Positions 20,621 through 33,245 of a DNA stretch of 64,000 nucleotides are shown piece after piece. Both the position numbers and the translations under genes were made by a program. Below the pieces are notes generated by a model. That model saw nothing but the letters and a program-made list of their open reading frames with translations. It did not search any database and had not been told where the DNA came from. The stretch spans positions 44,002,215 through 44,066,214 of the forward strand of contig CM057835.1 in assembly GCA_030068075.1 (NCBI GenBank), written 5' to 3'. The DNA is from Paguma larvata. Taxonomy: Eukaryota > Chordata > Mammalia > Carnivora > Viverridae. Each line of letters starts with the position of its first letter. Positions within the stretch are counted from its first letter, which is position 1.

Positions 20621-21560
20621 CGTAACTTTACAGAACAAAAGTGGGCCCCCTCCAAATGCTAAATTACAGGAAGGCAGCTTTCAAATCAAGCGAAGACAGA
20701 ACATAGAATTAACAGGACAATTCAAGTATGGATTGTATAAGATAGTAAGGACACCACTACTGGCATTATTACAGGATCTGTGTTTCAGGGATGCTGAAGG
20801 GAATTCTTTTATTAGATGGGACTGGATAACCTTCCGATAGCCTCAGAAGTATCTAGAATCTTAGGCTGCAAATAAGTGACTTGATTCTACGTGAATTTAT
20901 ACTTAAATGTGGTAGACTAGACCACATAAACATCTTGTTCAACACTCATCTTTGTAACCTAGTCTGTGCCTTAGCAATTGATGTCACTCAGTAACCTTGA
21001 AACAGATTTAACCAGATAAAGGATACAGCATCTTATCACCTTGCTTGATTCGATATCTTTCTCTCCTAATCCCCATGCCTGCATCTGCATCTTTCAAAAT
21101 GATGGATTAAAACCTAATCTTGGAAACCTGAGATTTCAGTCTTCCTTTGAGGTAACTGAAGACACTGTGCCATGAAGACATGTTTGAGAATCTGCTAAAT
21201 GATTGTTCCTATGCTAATATTTTAGGCAAAGCCTGCTGTTTTCCGACCTTTACAGACTGCATTCAGTAGACTTTTCTGTGGAGTTCTTTCTAGAATATAT
21301 GCAGACTTCTAAGGGCCATTCCCCCAAACCACTGCCAACTGTTTGCCTATTTGGTAAATCCGTAAGAAAAAGACAAAGGATGACTTTTTAAAGCTACAGT
21401 AGGCAAAACACACATTCTTTTAAAATTAGTTAGGATCTTTTAAGTATTCTACACAGAACAAATCTGATAAAAACTTGAGGTATCTGTAGCGACCCTAGGT
21501 TTAGAACTTGGTACCAACTCCCGGTTCCAGAGGCTAATGCCTGATCTGTGATTAGTCGAT
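20621..21560. other. Unassigned intergenic DNA
   Basis: AT-moderate single-copy-looking sequence; nothing recognised. Confidence 0.45.
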
Positions 21561-21581
21561 AAAGCTATTCTTGACGTTTCT

Positions 21582-21767
21582 AGGGGTGCCTGAATGACTC
21601 AGTTGGTTAAGCGTCTATGTTCAGCTCATACCATGATCTCACAGTTTCTGAGTTGGAGCCCCACATCAGCCTATGTCGGATTGTGTGTGTGTGTGTCTCT
21701 CTCTCCCTCTCCCCACTCACGCTCTCTCTCTCAAAAATAAATAAATGTTAAAAATTAAAAAAAAAAA
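21582..21767 (+). mobile_element. tRNA-Lys SINE with 21-bp TSD
   Basis: 'aggggtgcctgaatgactcag' head, a short (GT)n run, CT body, A tail. Target-site duplication 21561-21581 and 21768-21788, 20 of 21 identical. Confidence 0.93.
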
Positions 21768-22159
21768 AAAGCTATTCTTGACATTTCTCCAGTTTCCAAG
21801 TCTCTCCTTGGTGATGCGTCTCTCCCCCAGGAATTCTGGACTTTGCTCCTTACTTTTCTTCCCCAATAATATACAAGACAAATTCACTTGAATACACTAC
21901 GGTAAACACCAGGGCAGCACAGTTATAACCACGTCGGCCACATTTCTCAGAACAAAGCCACCAAAAGCTTTGTCTAAAGGGGAAGAGAAGAGAGGAAAAG
22001 GTAAAGATAGGCATCCTGACCAAACTCAAGTTGTTTTTTTTTTCCAGTGTGAAGAGATACAAAATCAACCCCATCCATGTTAACAACCATTAAGTTTTTC
22101 ACTGCTCTTGAAATCAGAGGAAGAAAATAGAAGTATCAGGAATATATAAAGGATGCCTC

Positions 22160-22603
22160 TGCAGTGGGTTGAATGAAAAGCGTCACTCTCCCCACACCCC
22201 CAAGTCCATGTCCACCTGGAACCTCACAATGTCACCCTATTTGGAAATAAGGTCTTTGCAGATGTTAGTTAAAGGCCAAGATGAGATCATACTGAATTGG
22301 ACCGGGCCCTAAATCCAATGACCATGTGTCTTTATAAGAAGAAAAGGACATGGAAGACACAGAGGCCATGCGAGGACGGAAGCAGATGCCGGTGTTCTGC
22401 TGCCACAGCCAAGGAACATCAAAAGCCACCAGAAGCTGGAAGGGCAAGGGAAGTTCTCTCCTAGAAGCAATGGAGGGAGCGTGGCCCTTCCAATACCTTA
22501 ATTACAGACTTCTGGCCTCCAGAACTGAGAAAATAAAACTGGGTGTTGTTTGAAGCCACCCAGTTTGTGGCAATTTGTTATGGCAGCCCTAAGAAACAAT
22601 ACA
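22160..22603 (+). mobile_element. MaLR LTR (MLT1 type)
   Basis: Plus-strand MLT1: 'cctatttggaaataaggtct', 'ttgcagatgttagttaaaggccaagatgag', 'gtctttataagaag', 'tctggcctccagaactgaga' and 'gaagccacccagtttgtggc' in the standard order, ending 'cctaagaaacaataca'. Solo LTR. Confidence 0.9.
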
Positions 22604-22814
22604 CATCAATAATGACGCTTGAATTGTTCTGACTGGAGTCTAGCCCAGCACCACACATTTTTGATAATGGCAGAAGGTGTGGAAATGACACAATGTACCA
22701 TTTATTCAATTGTCTTGCTCTTCTCTGTTAGAGGTGGCCACTGTCTATTTCTATAGGAATTAACATTGCTGGGAAGTACCCAGTGAGATATTCATATTGC
22801 CATTTGCAAGTTTA

Positions 22815-23027
22815 TTTATTTAAAAAATTTTTAATGTTTATTTTAGAGAGAGACAGAGTGCAAGTGGAGGAGGGGCAGAGAGAGAGGGAGACACAGAATC
22901 AGAAGTAGGCTGCAGGCTCTGAGCTGTCAGCACAGAGCCTGATACAGGTCTTGAACTCATGAACCACGAGATCATGACTTGAGCTGAAGTTGGACGCTTA
23001 ACCAACTGAGCTACCCAGGTGCACCTT
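22815..23027 (-). mobile_element. Felid tRNA-Lys SINE
   Basis: Minus strand, full length; flanking 14-bp repeats 22801-22814 and 23028-23041 with two mismatches. Confidence 0.9.
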
Positions 23028-23041
23028 CATCTACAAGTTTA

Positions 23042-24021
23042 AAGGTTCTTTGGAGCCAACTCGGTACAATGACTTCATTCTTCTATTTAGGGAAGTGGAG
23101 GCCTAAGATAGAAGATTTCATCAAGGAGTCAACCTTCCATTCATCTTCAGGTAAAGTCTCTGTTAAAATTACAAACAGGAAAGTTATCAGTCCTGCAGCC
23201 TAAACCAGATGGGTAACTTTTCAGTACTAGCTTTGAATGTGCTAAGCAGCTTACGTAGAATTATAGCAATTCCTCTTCCACCCTACCTTATCACGTAGAT
23301 GGCCAACGCAAGGGATGATGACATTAAAAGGGTAGTTCATTTCACCCCTAAAGATAACAAATTAAAATTGTTTTAAACAAATACAAATGTGGTAAGGGCA
23401 AATGAGAAACGTGGCCTCAATATCACTTTGAAGGACAGACCTCAAGAGATGTTTTATTCTAAGCTGTTTCTCTTCTCATTTTCCCCCAGCATCTCCAGTG
23501 GTAGGAAAGGACACCACTCTAGGTTGCCTGCCTGCACAGCAGTCTCTCAATGTCTTCCAAAAGAAAAATATGGCAAAATCATTCTACTGAGGACCAATTT
23601 TCAACTTGCGAAACAATTTCAGTAAAAAAGCAAATGCGCCAATGGAACACAACTGAAATGCACAGGAAAATACTCAGAAGTGGTTAAAAAGTCAGAGAAA
23701 AATATCTGGATATCAGATGGAAATCATGCCTACATGAAAAAAAAAAAAACCAACAATAGTTCAGGGAGCCTGAAAAGTGCCTGAAAAGATAACACTGCAA
23801 ACAATAATAAAATAAAAACTAGCTACCAGGTCATGTATAAACATATGGCATACTGTATTTTATTTCAAGCAGAATCACTGAGTTTTGTTAAGGTCAGACT
23901 TTTTATCTCAAATGCAGGGTTTAAGAAATAAAGGCTTTAAAAGAATGTTAAATTTTGCTCTTTTTTTTAGGAGAAGGATCTTAAAGATACTCAGGGAGGA
24001 AACAATTTAGAAGATCAACCA
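23042..24021. other. Unassigned intergenic DNA
   Basis: No exon or repeat that I can name. A/T-rich toward 23700. Confidence 0.4.
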
Positions 24022-24229
24022 GAGTGCCTGGGTGGCTCAGCTGGTTGAGCATCCAGCTTTGGCTCAGGTTGTGATCTCATGGCTTGTGAGTTTGAGCTCT
24101 GTGTCGGGATCTGTGCTGACAGCTCAGAGCCTGGAGCCTGCTTCAGATTCTTGTTTCCCTCTCTCTCTGTTCCTCCCCTGCTTGCACTCTGTCTCTCCTT
24201 CTCTCAAAAATAAACATTAAAAAAATTAA
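24022..24229 (+). mobile_element. Felid tRNA-Lys SINE
   Basis: Starts gagtgcctgggtggctcagc; CT body; AAATAAACATTAAAA tail. Just right of it (about 24250-24312) 'gggtgaattttatatataaaatgtacctcaatgaag' looks like an old L1M 3' end. Confidence 0.9.
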
Positions 24230-24312
24230 AAAGTCAATCATATTAAAAGTAAATGGGTGAATTTTATATATAAAATGTACCTCAATGAAGTTGCTTAAAA
24301 AAAAAAAGATAA

Positions 24313-25149
24313 GAGAATTTCTAGTACTTTCCTCTTTAACTGTTCATCACCCAAGATAAGTATTTACTTGAAGGCAGAGGGTCACGAACTTCAGCACTTG
24401 AAGGGGTCAGACAAGGGAAGGTAAATTTATGCTGCCACTTCTCCAGCGAACAGGCCCCTGGATGGCTCCAGTGGATTACCACAAACAAGGAGGTACCTAA
24501 TGATTCCAGATCTTCTGATTTTTCAAAAGAAATGGAAATATAGATTTTTGTAAATTAAAACACAGGCAACACTGTATGAGTCACAGAGAATGCCTTTATA
24601 GATCAAATCTACCCCAAGGCCACCATTTTGCAAACTGAGCGGAAGAATACTTTGGATACACTGTACTTGTTCTTTTGTAAGATATTCTTCAGGACAAAGG
24701 TTTAAAAATGTATATTAAAAACAAATTTTGAAAAAGAATACTTTTAGTAAGAAAACTGATGGGCCGAGAAAAGCTTTTGTAGTGAATATGTTTAGCTTTG
24801 TGTTTAGCTGTTTGCATGTCAAACAGCATGCAAATTTACACCTATTCCAAAGAAAGTGAAATAGTAACTTGGATTTGAAGTGAGCTTCTGGAACCCAAAT
24901 GCTGATACTCCAAAGTAACAATCCGAGCCAAGAAAGATCCACCACCCAGCAGGTAAGATTCCCCTGCCCAGCCCCCAGCTGCGGCAGCTTACTATGAAAG
25001 ATACTGGTTTTTAAAGTCAGTGACTGAGCAAAATTATTCTTATAATAAAATAATTATTTTAATGAAGTATTTGAAATAATTTTAAACATCTGATAAGATT
25101 ATACACAAATATGGGAATACGCTGCACTTTACAAAAAAATAAAGCTAAG
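24313..25149. other. Intergenic or distal 3' UTR DNA
   Basis: Unique-looking AT-rich sequence downstream of TAF4B. No repeat recognised. Whether the transcript reaches here is unknown. Confidence 0.4.
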
Positions 25150-26761
25150 CATTTAAATATACAAAAACAACTTTAGGTACAGATCTCTTCTGAAAGTTTC
25201 TCTTTTAACATATACATAATTTATAGCATTTTACATAACTTGCTGAAACAAAAACGGCCAATTTAACATTTACTACAGTACAGAACATGGCCATAACAGT
25301 CCCAATGGAAGAACAGGATGAGGAGTTAGTAACATACCGGAGGTGTGTTCTTTTCCCCTTGAATTCTTTTTCTAAGAAGCACAGCTTGCCCATTTTTAAA
25401 AAAATCTTCTTGGAGGATTTACTTGTTCTTTCTGTATGGGATTCTAAGTACAGTTATTATTTTTTACCGGCTACGTGCCACAAAGGCAGAATTAAAAGAA
25501 AAAAAAAAGAGGTTTGCTTTACAAAACAGCTTCCTCCTCAGATGAATGTATATATATACATATATACATATATATGTGCATATATATGTATAAATATATA
25601 TATATAAAACATGCTCCTCATAATACATTTAGAGCCAAGATCTACAACAATGAAATGTTGACATTGCCTTTTGAGTACAGAATCCAAAATGGAGTCCTAT
25701 TGTTAAAAATTTCTAATCATCGATTAGGATTTTTTTAAATGCAACAAGATGCTTAAAACTTGCGGTAATGAAAAGGATTTTACAAAACTATCCTTCTTAA
25801 GATTTAAAACAATACACTAAACAAAAAATAACTTCTTCCTTTTGAAATACTGTAAATTTGAAAATGTTTGATACATTTTCCTTTTTTGGTTGGGCTGTGA
25901 TTTTGTCCTCTGAACACGCGTACCCATTGCTCTGGGGTTGCAAGTCCACCACTGGAACGGAGGACACACGGGCAGCACACTTCCTATTCTGCGGTTCCAT
26001 TTTCATTTTCCCCTCCTCAGGTTGAACGCAGTGCCCCATTATTCTTTCCCATACTTCCCACCTTTTCCATTTTTCAGTGAGGTATATCGGCAGCTTCCAT
26101 TTTAAAGTTTCCCTGACAACGATGTCCCCTCACTTGGTATCAGAAGCAGCATATGGTGACGAACCAGAGAATAAGCCACCTCAGGCACAAACTACTCCAA
26201 TTTGTCTCCGTTTTGACAACACTGGGACTCGGCTGACCAAAGTCACCACAGATACTGTGTGGCTTGTCACCTGCAACTACAGAAGGTGACTGTCACAATT
26301 AGCTAAGAACTTCTGATCCCAGCCTAGAAAACCTAACACTTTAAGTTCAGCAGAGGATGAAATACAGTCTCCTTGGTAAGTGGTGACTCTTCCTTTCTTT
26401 CCCCTGCATCGTAATGCAGGCTGTCTTAGGGGAAGACACCTTGCCTGTTAACGGTTTGGCAAATGAAGCAGGTGGTAGCAAACAGGGCCTTAACTCGCTG
26501 TAATTAAATCCACAGGCAGGCAGAAGCCTACGTCTGTGTAAACTGTATTTCATAACCAATATCCAGAAGACAAAGTTGAATTCTAGTCATTAAGAACCCC
26601 GTGGGATGTATAAGTAAGATTTAATAAAAGTTTGTAACTGTAAACAATGGTCTTCCCTATTGGTGATTATTTTCCAGAAACTGAAATTTCAGGAGTGCCA
26701 CAATGCTCTTTATGTCTTCTTTGGCAGTAAACAGCAAGGATCTGGATGGAGACTGGAGTGG
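25150..26761 (-). other. Probable TAF4B 3' UTR (extent uncertain)
   Basis: Follows the TAF4B stop codon on the minus strand. The stretch has no SINE or L1, consistent with a transcribed, constrained 3' UTR. I found no canonical AATAAA on the minus strand here; ATTAAA variants occur near 26620 and near 25057. The left limit given is a guess based on loss of recognisable structure, not on a polyadenylation site. Confidence 0.4.
25545..25607 (+). repeat. (TA)n/(CATATA)n microsatellite
   Basis: Alternating tatata/catatata run inside the probable TAF4B 3' UTR; in the RNA it could fold on itself as AU-rich hairpins. Confidence 0.9.
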
Positions 26762-26929
26762 TCACTTCAGAAGGGCAAGGTACAAAGCTCGAGAATACTT
26801 CATCTCTCTTTCCTGTTCCATACAGAATATCAAGTCCCTGAGACAGATTCTTGTGATTCTCGGACGAAGCAACTGTTTGGTGGCTGTCAGGCTGGATGTC
26901 CCAGAAGCAAGAAGATTGTCTTTTAAGCC
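26762..26929 (-). CDS. TAF4B terminal coding exon
   Basis: TAF4B is the gonad-enriched paralogue of TAF4, a core subunit of the general transcription factor TFIID in the nucleus. This exon encodes the last 55 residues and a TGA stop (bases 26764-26762). Diagnostic peptide segments are 'RITRICLRDLIFCMEQ' and the C-terminus 'YSRALYLALLK', the conserved TAF4-family C-terminal helix that packs with TAF12 in the histone-fold pair. The acceptor is a good pyrimidine tract ending ttctgtttag directly before GGC, and the exon starts in phase 0, matching the phase-0 end of the exon at 51819-51929. No stop or frameshift is seen. No other gene family ends this way, so the assignment is firm, although it rests on memory of the protein rather than a search. 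Confidence 0.95.
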   Translation of the reverse strand, partial: GLKDNLLASGTSSLTATKQLLRPRITRICLRDLIFCMEQEREMKYSRALYLALLK

Positions 26930-27559
26930 CTAAACAGAATGAACAGAGAAAAAAGTTTAAAGTAGCCAGTCTTTCATAAAGGGAAAAACTGTCTTCAGCA
27001 TGGAAGAGCTACTAGCCTCTGGCCACTGAGTCAGGTGCTGGAGAGAATGCGACAATGCAGCAGGCTCCGCCCTGTCCCCAGCGGCCCCATCTCTTTGCAG
27101 AGGCCAACTGCCGCCACGCCTCACTCATTCTTTCTCTCTCACCTGGGCCAGGGCCACAGTCTCTTAACTGATTTCTCCACTTCCAGGCTCTACTTCACTC
27201 CATTCTTTGCTGTGCATTGAAGGCCAGACTTTCTTCTTTAACGGTCTTAGACAAACGTTTTGGGAATGATGATGGATGTGGTCATTACTTCAGTTGTAGT
27301 TATGATTTCATAGATATAGTATACATAAAAATCTATCAGACTGACTATTTGCAATGTGTGCTGTCTTTTGTATGTCGATTATACAAATAAAAGAAAAAGC
27401 CTTACGTGGTTCAGATCCCACCATTCTGTGGTTCAAAAACTTCAATGGCTGTCCCGCCCTGTCCAGACTAGCTACCTGAGCACTTGTTATGACAGCTATG
27501 TGAATCACTTCCTGCACATGATCTCTCTTCTTTCACGTAGCATTGCAACAAGTTACATG

Positions 27560-27665
27560 GGTGCTGTTCCCATGTAGATAGGTTAAGCGACCTGTTCAGA
27601 GTCACACAGCAAAAGTGAACCCGGACTCAATTTCTGATTTAATCTACAGTGAGTGCTCTTAGTTA
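27560..27665 (-). repeat. MIR SINE
   Basis: Reversed MIR: 'ataggttaagcgacctgttcagagtcacacagc' followed by 'gaacccggactcaa'. Ancient and partial. Confidence 0.68.
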
Positions 27666-28804
27666 CTGTGTTATATTATCTGCCAAATCAGGTGCAAATT
27701 CATCACCTGGCTTCCCTACAGGCTCACTTCCCACTGCTTTTGTTTCAAAAACAAAGGCTGGACAGGGAAATGAAAAATAACAGAATTCTCAAAGGATAAT
27801 TCTGTAAAGGTGAAATCCTTTATTCTCTCACTCTTTTTTGTTTTGTTTTGTTTTGTTCCCCAAAACATCTAGATAGGGCTGGCAACCCTCCTTTCACCCT
27901 CCACAAGACTTATGTAAGATATTTACCTAACAGAGGAGGCAAATCTTCTGGCTCCATAGCTATCCTTTTATAGCCATCAAATTTTAATTATTCCCTCTAC
28001 ATTTTTGTTTTGTTTTGAAGGAGGAGAAAGAAATCCTTTTTAAGGAATACACTATGGTCAAAACAAGTCACTTAATTCCATGCATGTTCACAGAATGACT
28101 GAGAGGCACTTATCCGATGGTCAAACAAAATTTCCTTAAGAGATGCTTTGCAGTTTGGGGGGAACATGATAGCACCATCACATTTCTATATTCATTAGAT
28201 GAAGCTTGTTCAAACGGGTCCACGGAACAAATTTTGGAAAGTCCACACGTTTAAAAAGGATGAAAACCTCACTCTGGGCTGCATGACTGCCTGGCTACTT
28301 CTCCTGGGGCCCATCTGGGGGACTGAGCCGGTCTCTCAGCACTTCTGCAAGGCTCTCAGATACAAGTGTCTGTCCTGCACCCTCCACTGAAGCGTAGCAG
28401 TCAAGACCAGCACATTCCTCTTCCCGTTACCACGGAAAGGTGGTACAATATAGATGGAATCTTAACTACTGTAAATTATCACCATCACAATATTTTCCTA
28501 AGAGTTTTACAGAATGGATCTGCCAGCTGAGCCTTGGAAAACTGGATAACAAATTAGGGCGCATTAGGAAGAGAGTTAATAAAACGTGTCACAAACAGTG
28601 AGAGGCAATTCTGCTATATATGAGTTATCTGTTTAAACTATAGTACATTTAAATAGAGGCACCTTTCTTGGCCAAAAATTAGATATAATATGCCAAAGCT
28701 AAATTGATAGTTGTTTATAAATGTTTCCTATTAAGAGTTTGCCTAAAATCAGCCATCTAAGTGTTTTATATGGATTTTGAGATGTAAATGGCTAGATGGA
28801 TACT

Positions 28805-29285
28805 TGATGTCTTGGCAATTCCTCTTCTATGTAAATACTCAGAAATATGTCACACGTCCACCGAAAGACATGTATGAGAATGATTAGTACTGTTATTTGT
28901 AGTAGACCTAAATAAGAAACCATCCAATGCCCATTAAGAATAAATAGTGGAATATTTATACAAATGGACTACTACACAGCAGTACCAAGCTGAGTAACAT
29001 GGATGAATATCACAAAAATGTTAAATGAAAGGATCCAGACGCAAAGAAATACAGTCTGATTCTATAAAGTTCAATGCTACAGATGTCAGTACAATGATTC
29101 CCCTTAGGGAGAGAAGTAGTGGCCAGAAAGAGATAGGACAGGGTTATCTGGGGTTCTGGTATCATTCTCTGTCTTGACTGGAGTACTCTCTATATGGGTG
29201 TGTTCACACTGTAAAAATTCAGTAAGCCTTGATTTGTGTGCATTTCTGCATCAATGCTATACTTTAATTAAGAAATTAAAATGCT
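28805..29285 (+). mobile_element. Old L1M 3' end
   Basis: Order of the L1 3' end: 'ggcaattcctcttctatgtaaatactc', 'gtccaccgaaagacatgtatgagaatg', 'ggactactacacagcagtacc', 'aacatggatgaatatcacaaaaatg', then 3' UTR ending 'tgtaaaaattcagtaagcc'. Confidence 0.75.
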
Positions 29286-30383
29286 CAAATAAACACCCCA
29301 CAAACCCTTGTCTAGGTAGGAAATAAAAAAAGGGAGCAAAGAGGGAATAAGAGGAGAGAAAATAAGTCTAAAATGTTAAACAGAAAAAATTTTAAAAACC
29401 GAATCGTCTGGGTAAAGAACAAAGGGGTCACAGTTCATGCTTGTCATGTGATAAGCCTAAAGGATTCAGGAGAAAGAGGCATATTACAGCTGCCGGCACA
29501 GGGTTGAAAAGAAGGTCATTCCAACAGGATGTAGCAGAAGGCCTGAGGCAGTGTTATAAATGAAACAAACCCCAAGGGACATTCAGTAACCCAACAGAAA
29601 TGTCTTTCATAATTCACAACTTTACAAAGGTGATAGCATCTTCTTCCCCCAAATAGTGACACACTTAGAAAGTCAATCTTTCTTGAACATGGATACAAAT
29701 ATATAGCATTTTTATTCCTATGCCTATGCTTTGGAGATGTCTACAGTCTGACTTGTCACTTTCACAATGACCTAGGCAGAATAATCAGCTACCTCTCAAT
29801 TATCATGGTCAAGAGGGTGGATCATGCAGGCTAACCTGAAGCCCTAAAAACTTAAACCTGCCTTTTCACCGTCATTAATTTTCTCTCACCTCACCAAGTG
29901 CCTTCTGCCACCTCACCAAGTCTAGGACTCATTTCTGGTCACATTACACTATCGATGCAAAAGAATACTAAGGTGGTTAAGAGACCAGAATTTGTATGAA
30001 GGAAAAAGAACACCCTTGTGACAATTTATTTCTGATATAGGGTGTTTTCCCAATCCACTTTCTACATGAGGATATTCCTTAACTTGGATTCTTCACCTGG
30101 ATGAAAATCAGGTGAAATTAAAGAGAAAGGTCAAAGAAAATGAAAGAAATAATGCAATTACCCAGTGCGCAATAGACGTTCTTGAAATCATAATCAAACC
30201 TAAACGTTCACACACTCTACCACTGCTAGGTCATCAAGTTATTAGCCTTCATTACTTTCTTCATTATGTCAGTAAACGAAGTTTCTTATTTTTATTGGGG
30301 AACTCTTCCTCTAATAAGAAAAAAACCGAACACTGTAAGTTATCAATTTCAGAGAAATAACACTTTTAAGAATGACACTAAGT

Positions 30384-30598
30384 GTTGGGGCTTCTGGGTG
30401 GCGGTTAAGCATCCGACTTCAGCTCAGGTCATGACCTCAGAGTTTGTGAGTTTGAGCCCCACATCAGGCTCTGTGCTGACAGCTCAGAGCCTGGAGCCTG
30501 CTTAAGATTTTGTGTCTCCTTCTCTCTCTGCCCCTCCCCCACTCATGCTCGGTCTCTCCGTCTCTCTCAAAAATACACATTAAAAAACATTAAAAAAA
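30384..30598 (+). mobile_element. Felid tRNA-Lys SINE (head shortened)
   Basis: Head reads 'ttctgggtggcggttaagcatccgacttcagctcagg'; about 8 bases of the A-box are missing. CT body, AAACATTAAAA tail. The words 'aatgacactaagt' before and 'aatgacataagt' after form an imperfect target-site duplication. Confidence 0.88.
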
Positions 30599-30919
30599 AT
30601 AATGACATAAGTACTTAAAAATAAGCAGTTACCCAAATTTTTATTCCCTCAACTTACTGGAATGGGTACTGTGAAGTAAAACCTTTAAAAGTTTGTCTTG
30701 CTTCTTTTTCCACATTTGCTTACATTCTGTTACTGCTATATTAACTGAAAAGCAGAAATAACATCTTTCTGAGCTCAGGGCCTTCATGAATCCTGCTGAA
30801 GTTCTCAGTACCTCATACGGGCCTATTTGAAAAAGCTGCCATCCAAGACAACTTAGCTTCATGCTAGCTCACACGCTGATGCAGCTGAAAAGCTCCCTGG
30901 GTTGCTGGATGCTTACTAT

Positions 30920-31125
30920 GCTAGGCAGCATAAGATATACAGGACCTAACCGTGGTGAGCCCTGGTGGTCTCCTCCATTAGCAACCTCAGACAAATCACT
31001 TCAGTTCTCTGTGCCTCAGTTTCCTAATCTGCAACACAGGAACAGTAACAGTAATTATCTCATCTCTGTTAAATGAGAACAGTGCCTGGCATGCAATATA
31101 CATTCTGTAGGTGCAGATCCCTCGT
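30920..31125 (+). repeat. MIR SINE
   Basis: MIR 3' half: 'aaatcacttcagttctctgt' then 'gcctcagtttcctaatctgc', and 'aacagtgcctggcatgcaata'. Confidence 0.75.
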
Positions 31126-31817
31126 ATAATAAGTTAATTCATTAGTCAGTTGGGAAGTTGAAGGTTTATAAACAGGAAGCAGTATAATTCTAGTTCCAGA
31201 TCTTTCCTGATATCCCGTAGTTAAATGTAATTATAATAAACATCCTGCCAAGTCCTAGCTAACTTAAAGAAATAATTTCTCCTGCCACAGTTAGTTTATT
31301 CCTCCCAGTGAAATCTTTGGGTTTTAGTGGAGCTCTCAACGCCTAAAGCTAAAAAGTAGACTAATAGGCATTTCAGACATGTGGCGAGGGACAAAGGATA
31401 TATCCCAGGACAGGAAGTTTTTCATACGCTCCTCCAATCAAACAGTGGAGGAGCCTGTGCTTTACAGACCCAGCCAAGCTTATCAATATTGTTTCTAGAA
31501 GCCAACGTCAGCTTCTTCTATTCTATTCTCTGGATCAGAAGACTGACAAAACACAAATGTGTCCCTGAATCTTAATAATTAACTAGGAACAAAAATTAGA
31601 CGTTTTTAATAGAAGCAAAGATTCATTACATTTCTTAGGCCCTGCCCCCGATTTTATGTTAATCCCAAGTACCATGGCAGCTCTTAAGGTGATGATGACT
31701 CAGGTCTTAAACTTTAGGGAGGAAACAAGGAATAGACACAAAAAATATATACTCAAAAGACCTGAGCTTCTAGGCCTTAAGGGCAGCATACAGCAAAAAA
31801 ATACTGATCTTCGAGAT

Positions 31818-31837
31818 TGAGCGCCCTCTGCTGGTCA
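31818..31837 (-). promoter_or_regulatory. CTCF-like binding motif
   Basis: The + strand reads agcgccctctgctggtc (31820-31836), i.e. GACCAGCAGAGGGCGCT on the minus strand, a near-ideal match to the CTCF core. It lies in unique intronic DNA, not inside a recognised repeat. Occupancy cannot be judged from sequence. Confidence 0.5.
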
Positions 31838-32254
31838 ACAGGAAGAACTTTTGAAGCAACAGATCTCTAGCTTTTATCATCTTCATTTTATTCAAGTTAT
31901 TTCAGAATATTGACAAGTCTACATACATGTTATCGTCTGCCCTAGAATTGTTACTTCTAAGTATATGTGTTTCAACAGTCTTTTATAAAAATAATATATG
32001 TTTAAACAGACTGCTGTGACATGTAATCGTGCACTTTGAGTTCTAATTCTAGTTGTGTAATTATGAGAGTTACAAAGGTAATTTTGGTTCTTCTGTGCTA
32101 GTGCAATCCTCCTTCTTTATCTCCAAAAGAATGCTTTCTTAAATTCTAGACTTCAAGACTTCACTGTTTAATTTCCTAATGAATTCCCCAACCGAATGTA
32201 TCCTATAGTCAACATGTTTCAAATCAGTGTTCCTCTTATTTCTCCTTTTTCTTA

Positions 32255-33245
32255 TTTAAAGGAATGGTGATACCATTCACCTCCAGTGCCCAAGCCAGAA
32301 AAGTGTCATCCTCAACTCTTTATTCCTCTACATTCCATCCGTCACTTATCAGTTCTACCTCTTCACAGTTTCCAAACCATCTGCTTCTTCCTACATTTTC
32401 ACTGCCATGTCTTTTGCCTAGGTTACCTCCAACAACCTTAACTTTCCTAGTTCCAGTATTAATATTGCTCATATGGGGGTGGGAATGATCTTTTTTTTTA
32501 ATTTTTTTTTTACATTTATTTATTTTTGAGAGACAGAGTGAAACAGAGGGTGAGGGGAGGAGGGGCAGAGAGAGGAGACACAGAATCCGAAGCAGCCTTT
32601 AGGCTCCGAGCAAACATTCAGCACAGAGCCCAACGCGGGGCTTGAACCCACGAACCGTGAGATCACTACCTGAGCCAAAGTCAGACGCTTAACTGACTGA
32701 GCCACCCAGGCACTCCGGAATGATCTTTCTAAAATAATAACCGGAAAATGCTGTTTTCGTGCTCAAAATGTTCCAATGGCTAAAAATCTATAGGACCCAT
32801 TCCAAGTATCCAACAGTGACCTACACAGTCACCCAGGGGCCCACCAAAGCCTCTCCCCAGTCTCATCTCTCATTCCTTTCTTCCTGTCCCAAACTACTGC
32901 ACATGCCACAGTACTTTTTCCCTCTTTGCTCCGGACAGTTAATTCTCTCCTCTTTAACTCATTTCCATTTTCTCTGTCCTATCCTTTCACAGCACCTCAC
33001 CAAGTTCTTGAAAACTCAGTTCAGGCACATGTCTCCTAGTGCTCCAAACCCAAACTATCCCAGGTCTGGACCAGGGGCAAGTCCTACTACTTCAGAAGTA
33101 CTCTGAATTTCATTCTACTGTCACATGCATTCGGCACAATGCAATAACCTCTTCAACTTTCTCACTAGCTGGAAGGGAAGGATTTCGTAGCTGTGAATAT
33201 TTTATACAGTGTTTGGCACTTAGCTGATATCCTTTCAGCATTTGA
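32255..33245 (+). mobile_element. Long L2 LINE fragment, split by a SINE
   Basis: Left part: 'gaatggtgataccattcacctccag', 'agccagaaaagtgtcatcctc', 'tcttcacagtttccaaacc', 'tcactgccatgtcttttgcc'. After the SINE (32494-32716): 'ctcaaaatgttccaatggct', 'cttccattttctctg...' and the 3' part 'acagtgtttggcacttagc'. This is the L2 order, about 770 bp of ancient L2. Confidence 0.7.
32494..32716 (-). mobile_element. Felid tRNA-Lys SINE inside L2
   Basis: Minus strand, exact 12-bp duplication ggaatgatcttt at 32482-32493 and 32717-32728. Confidence 0.94.
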
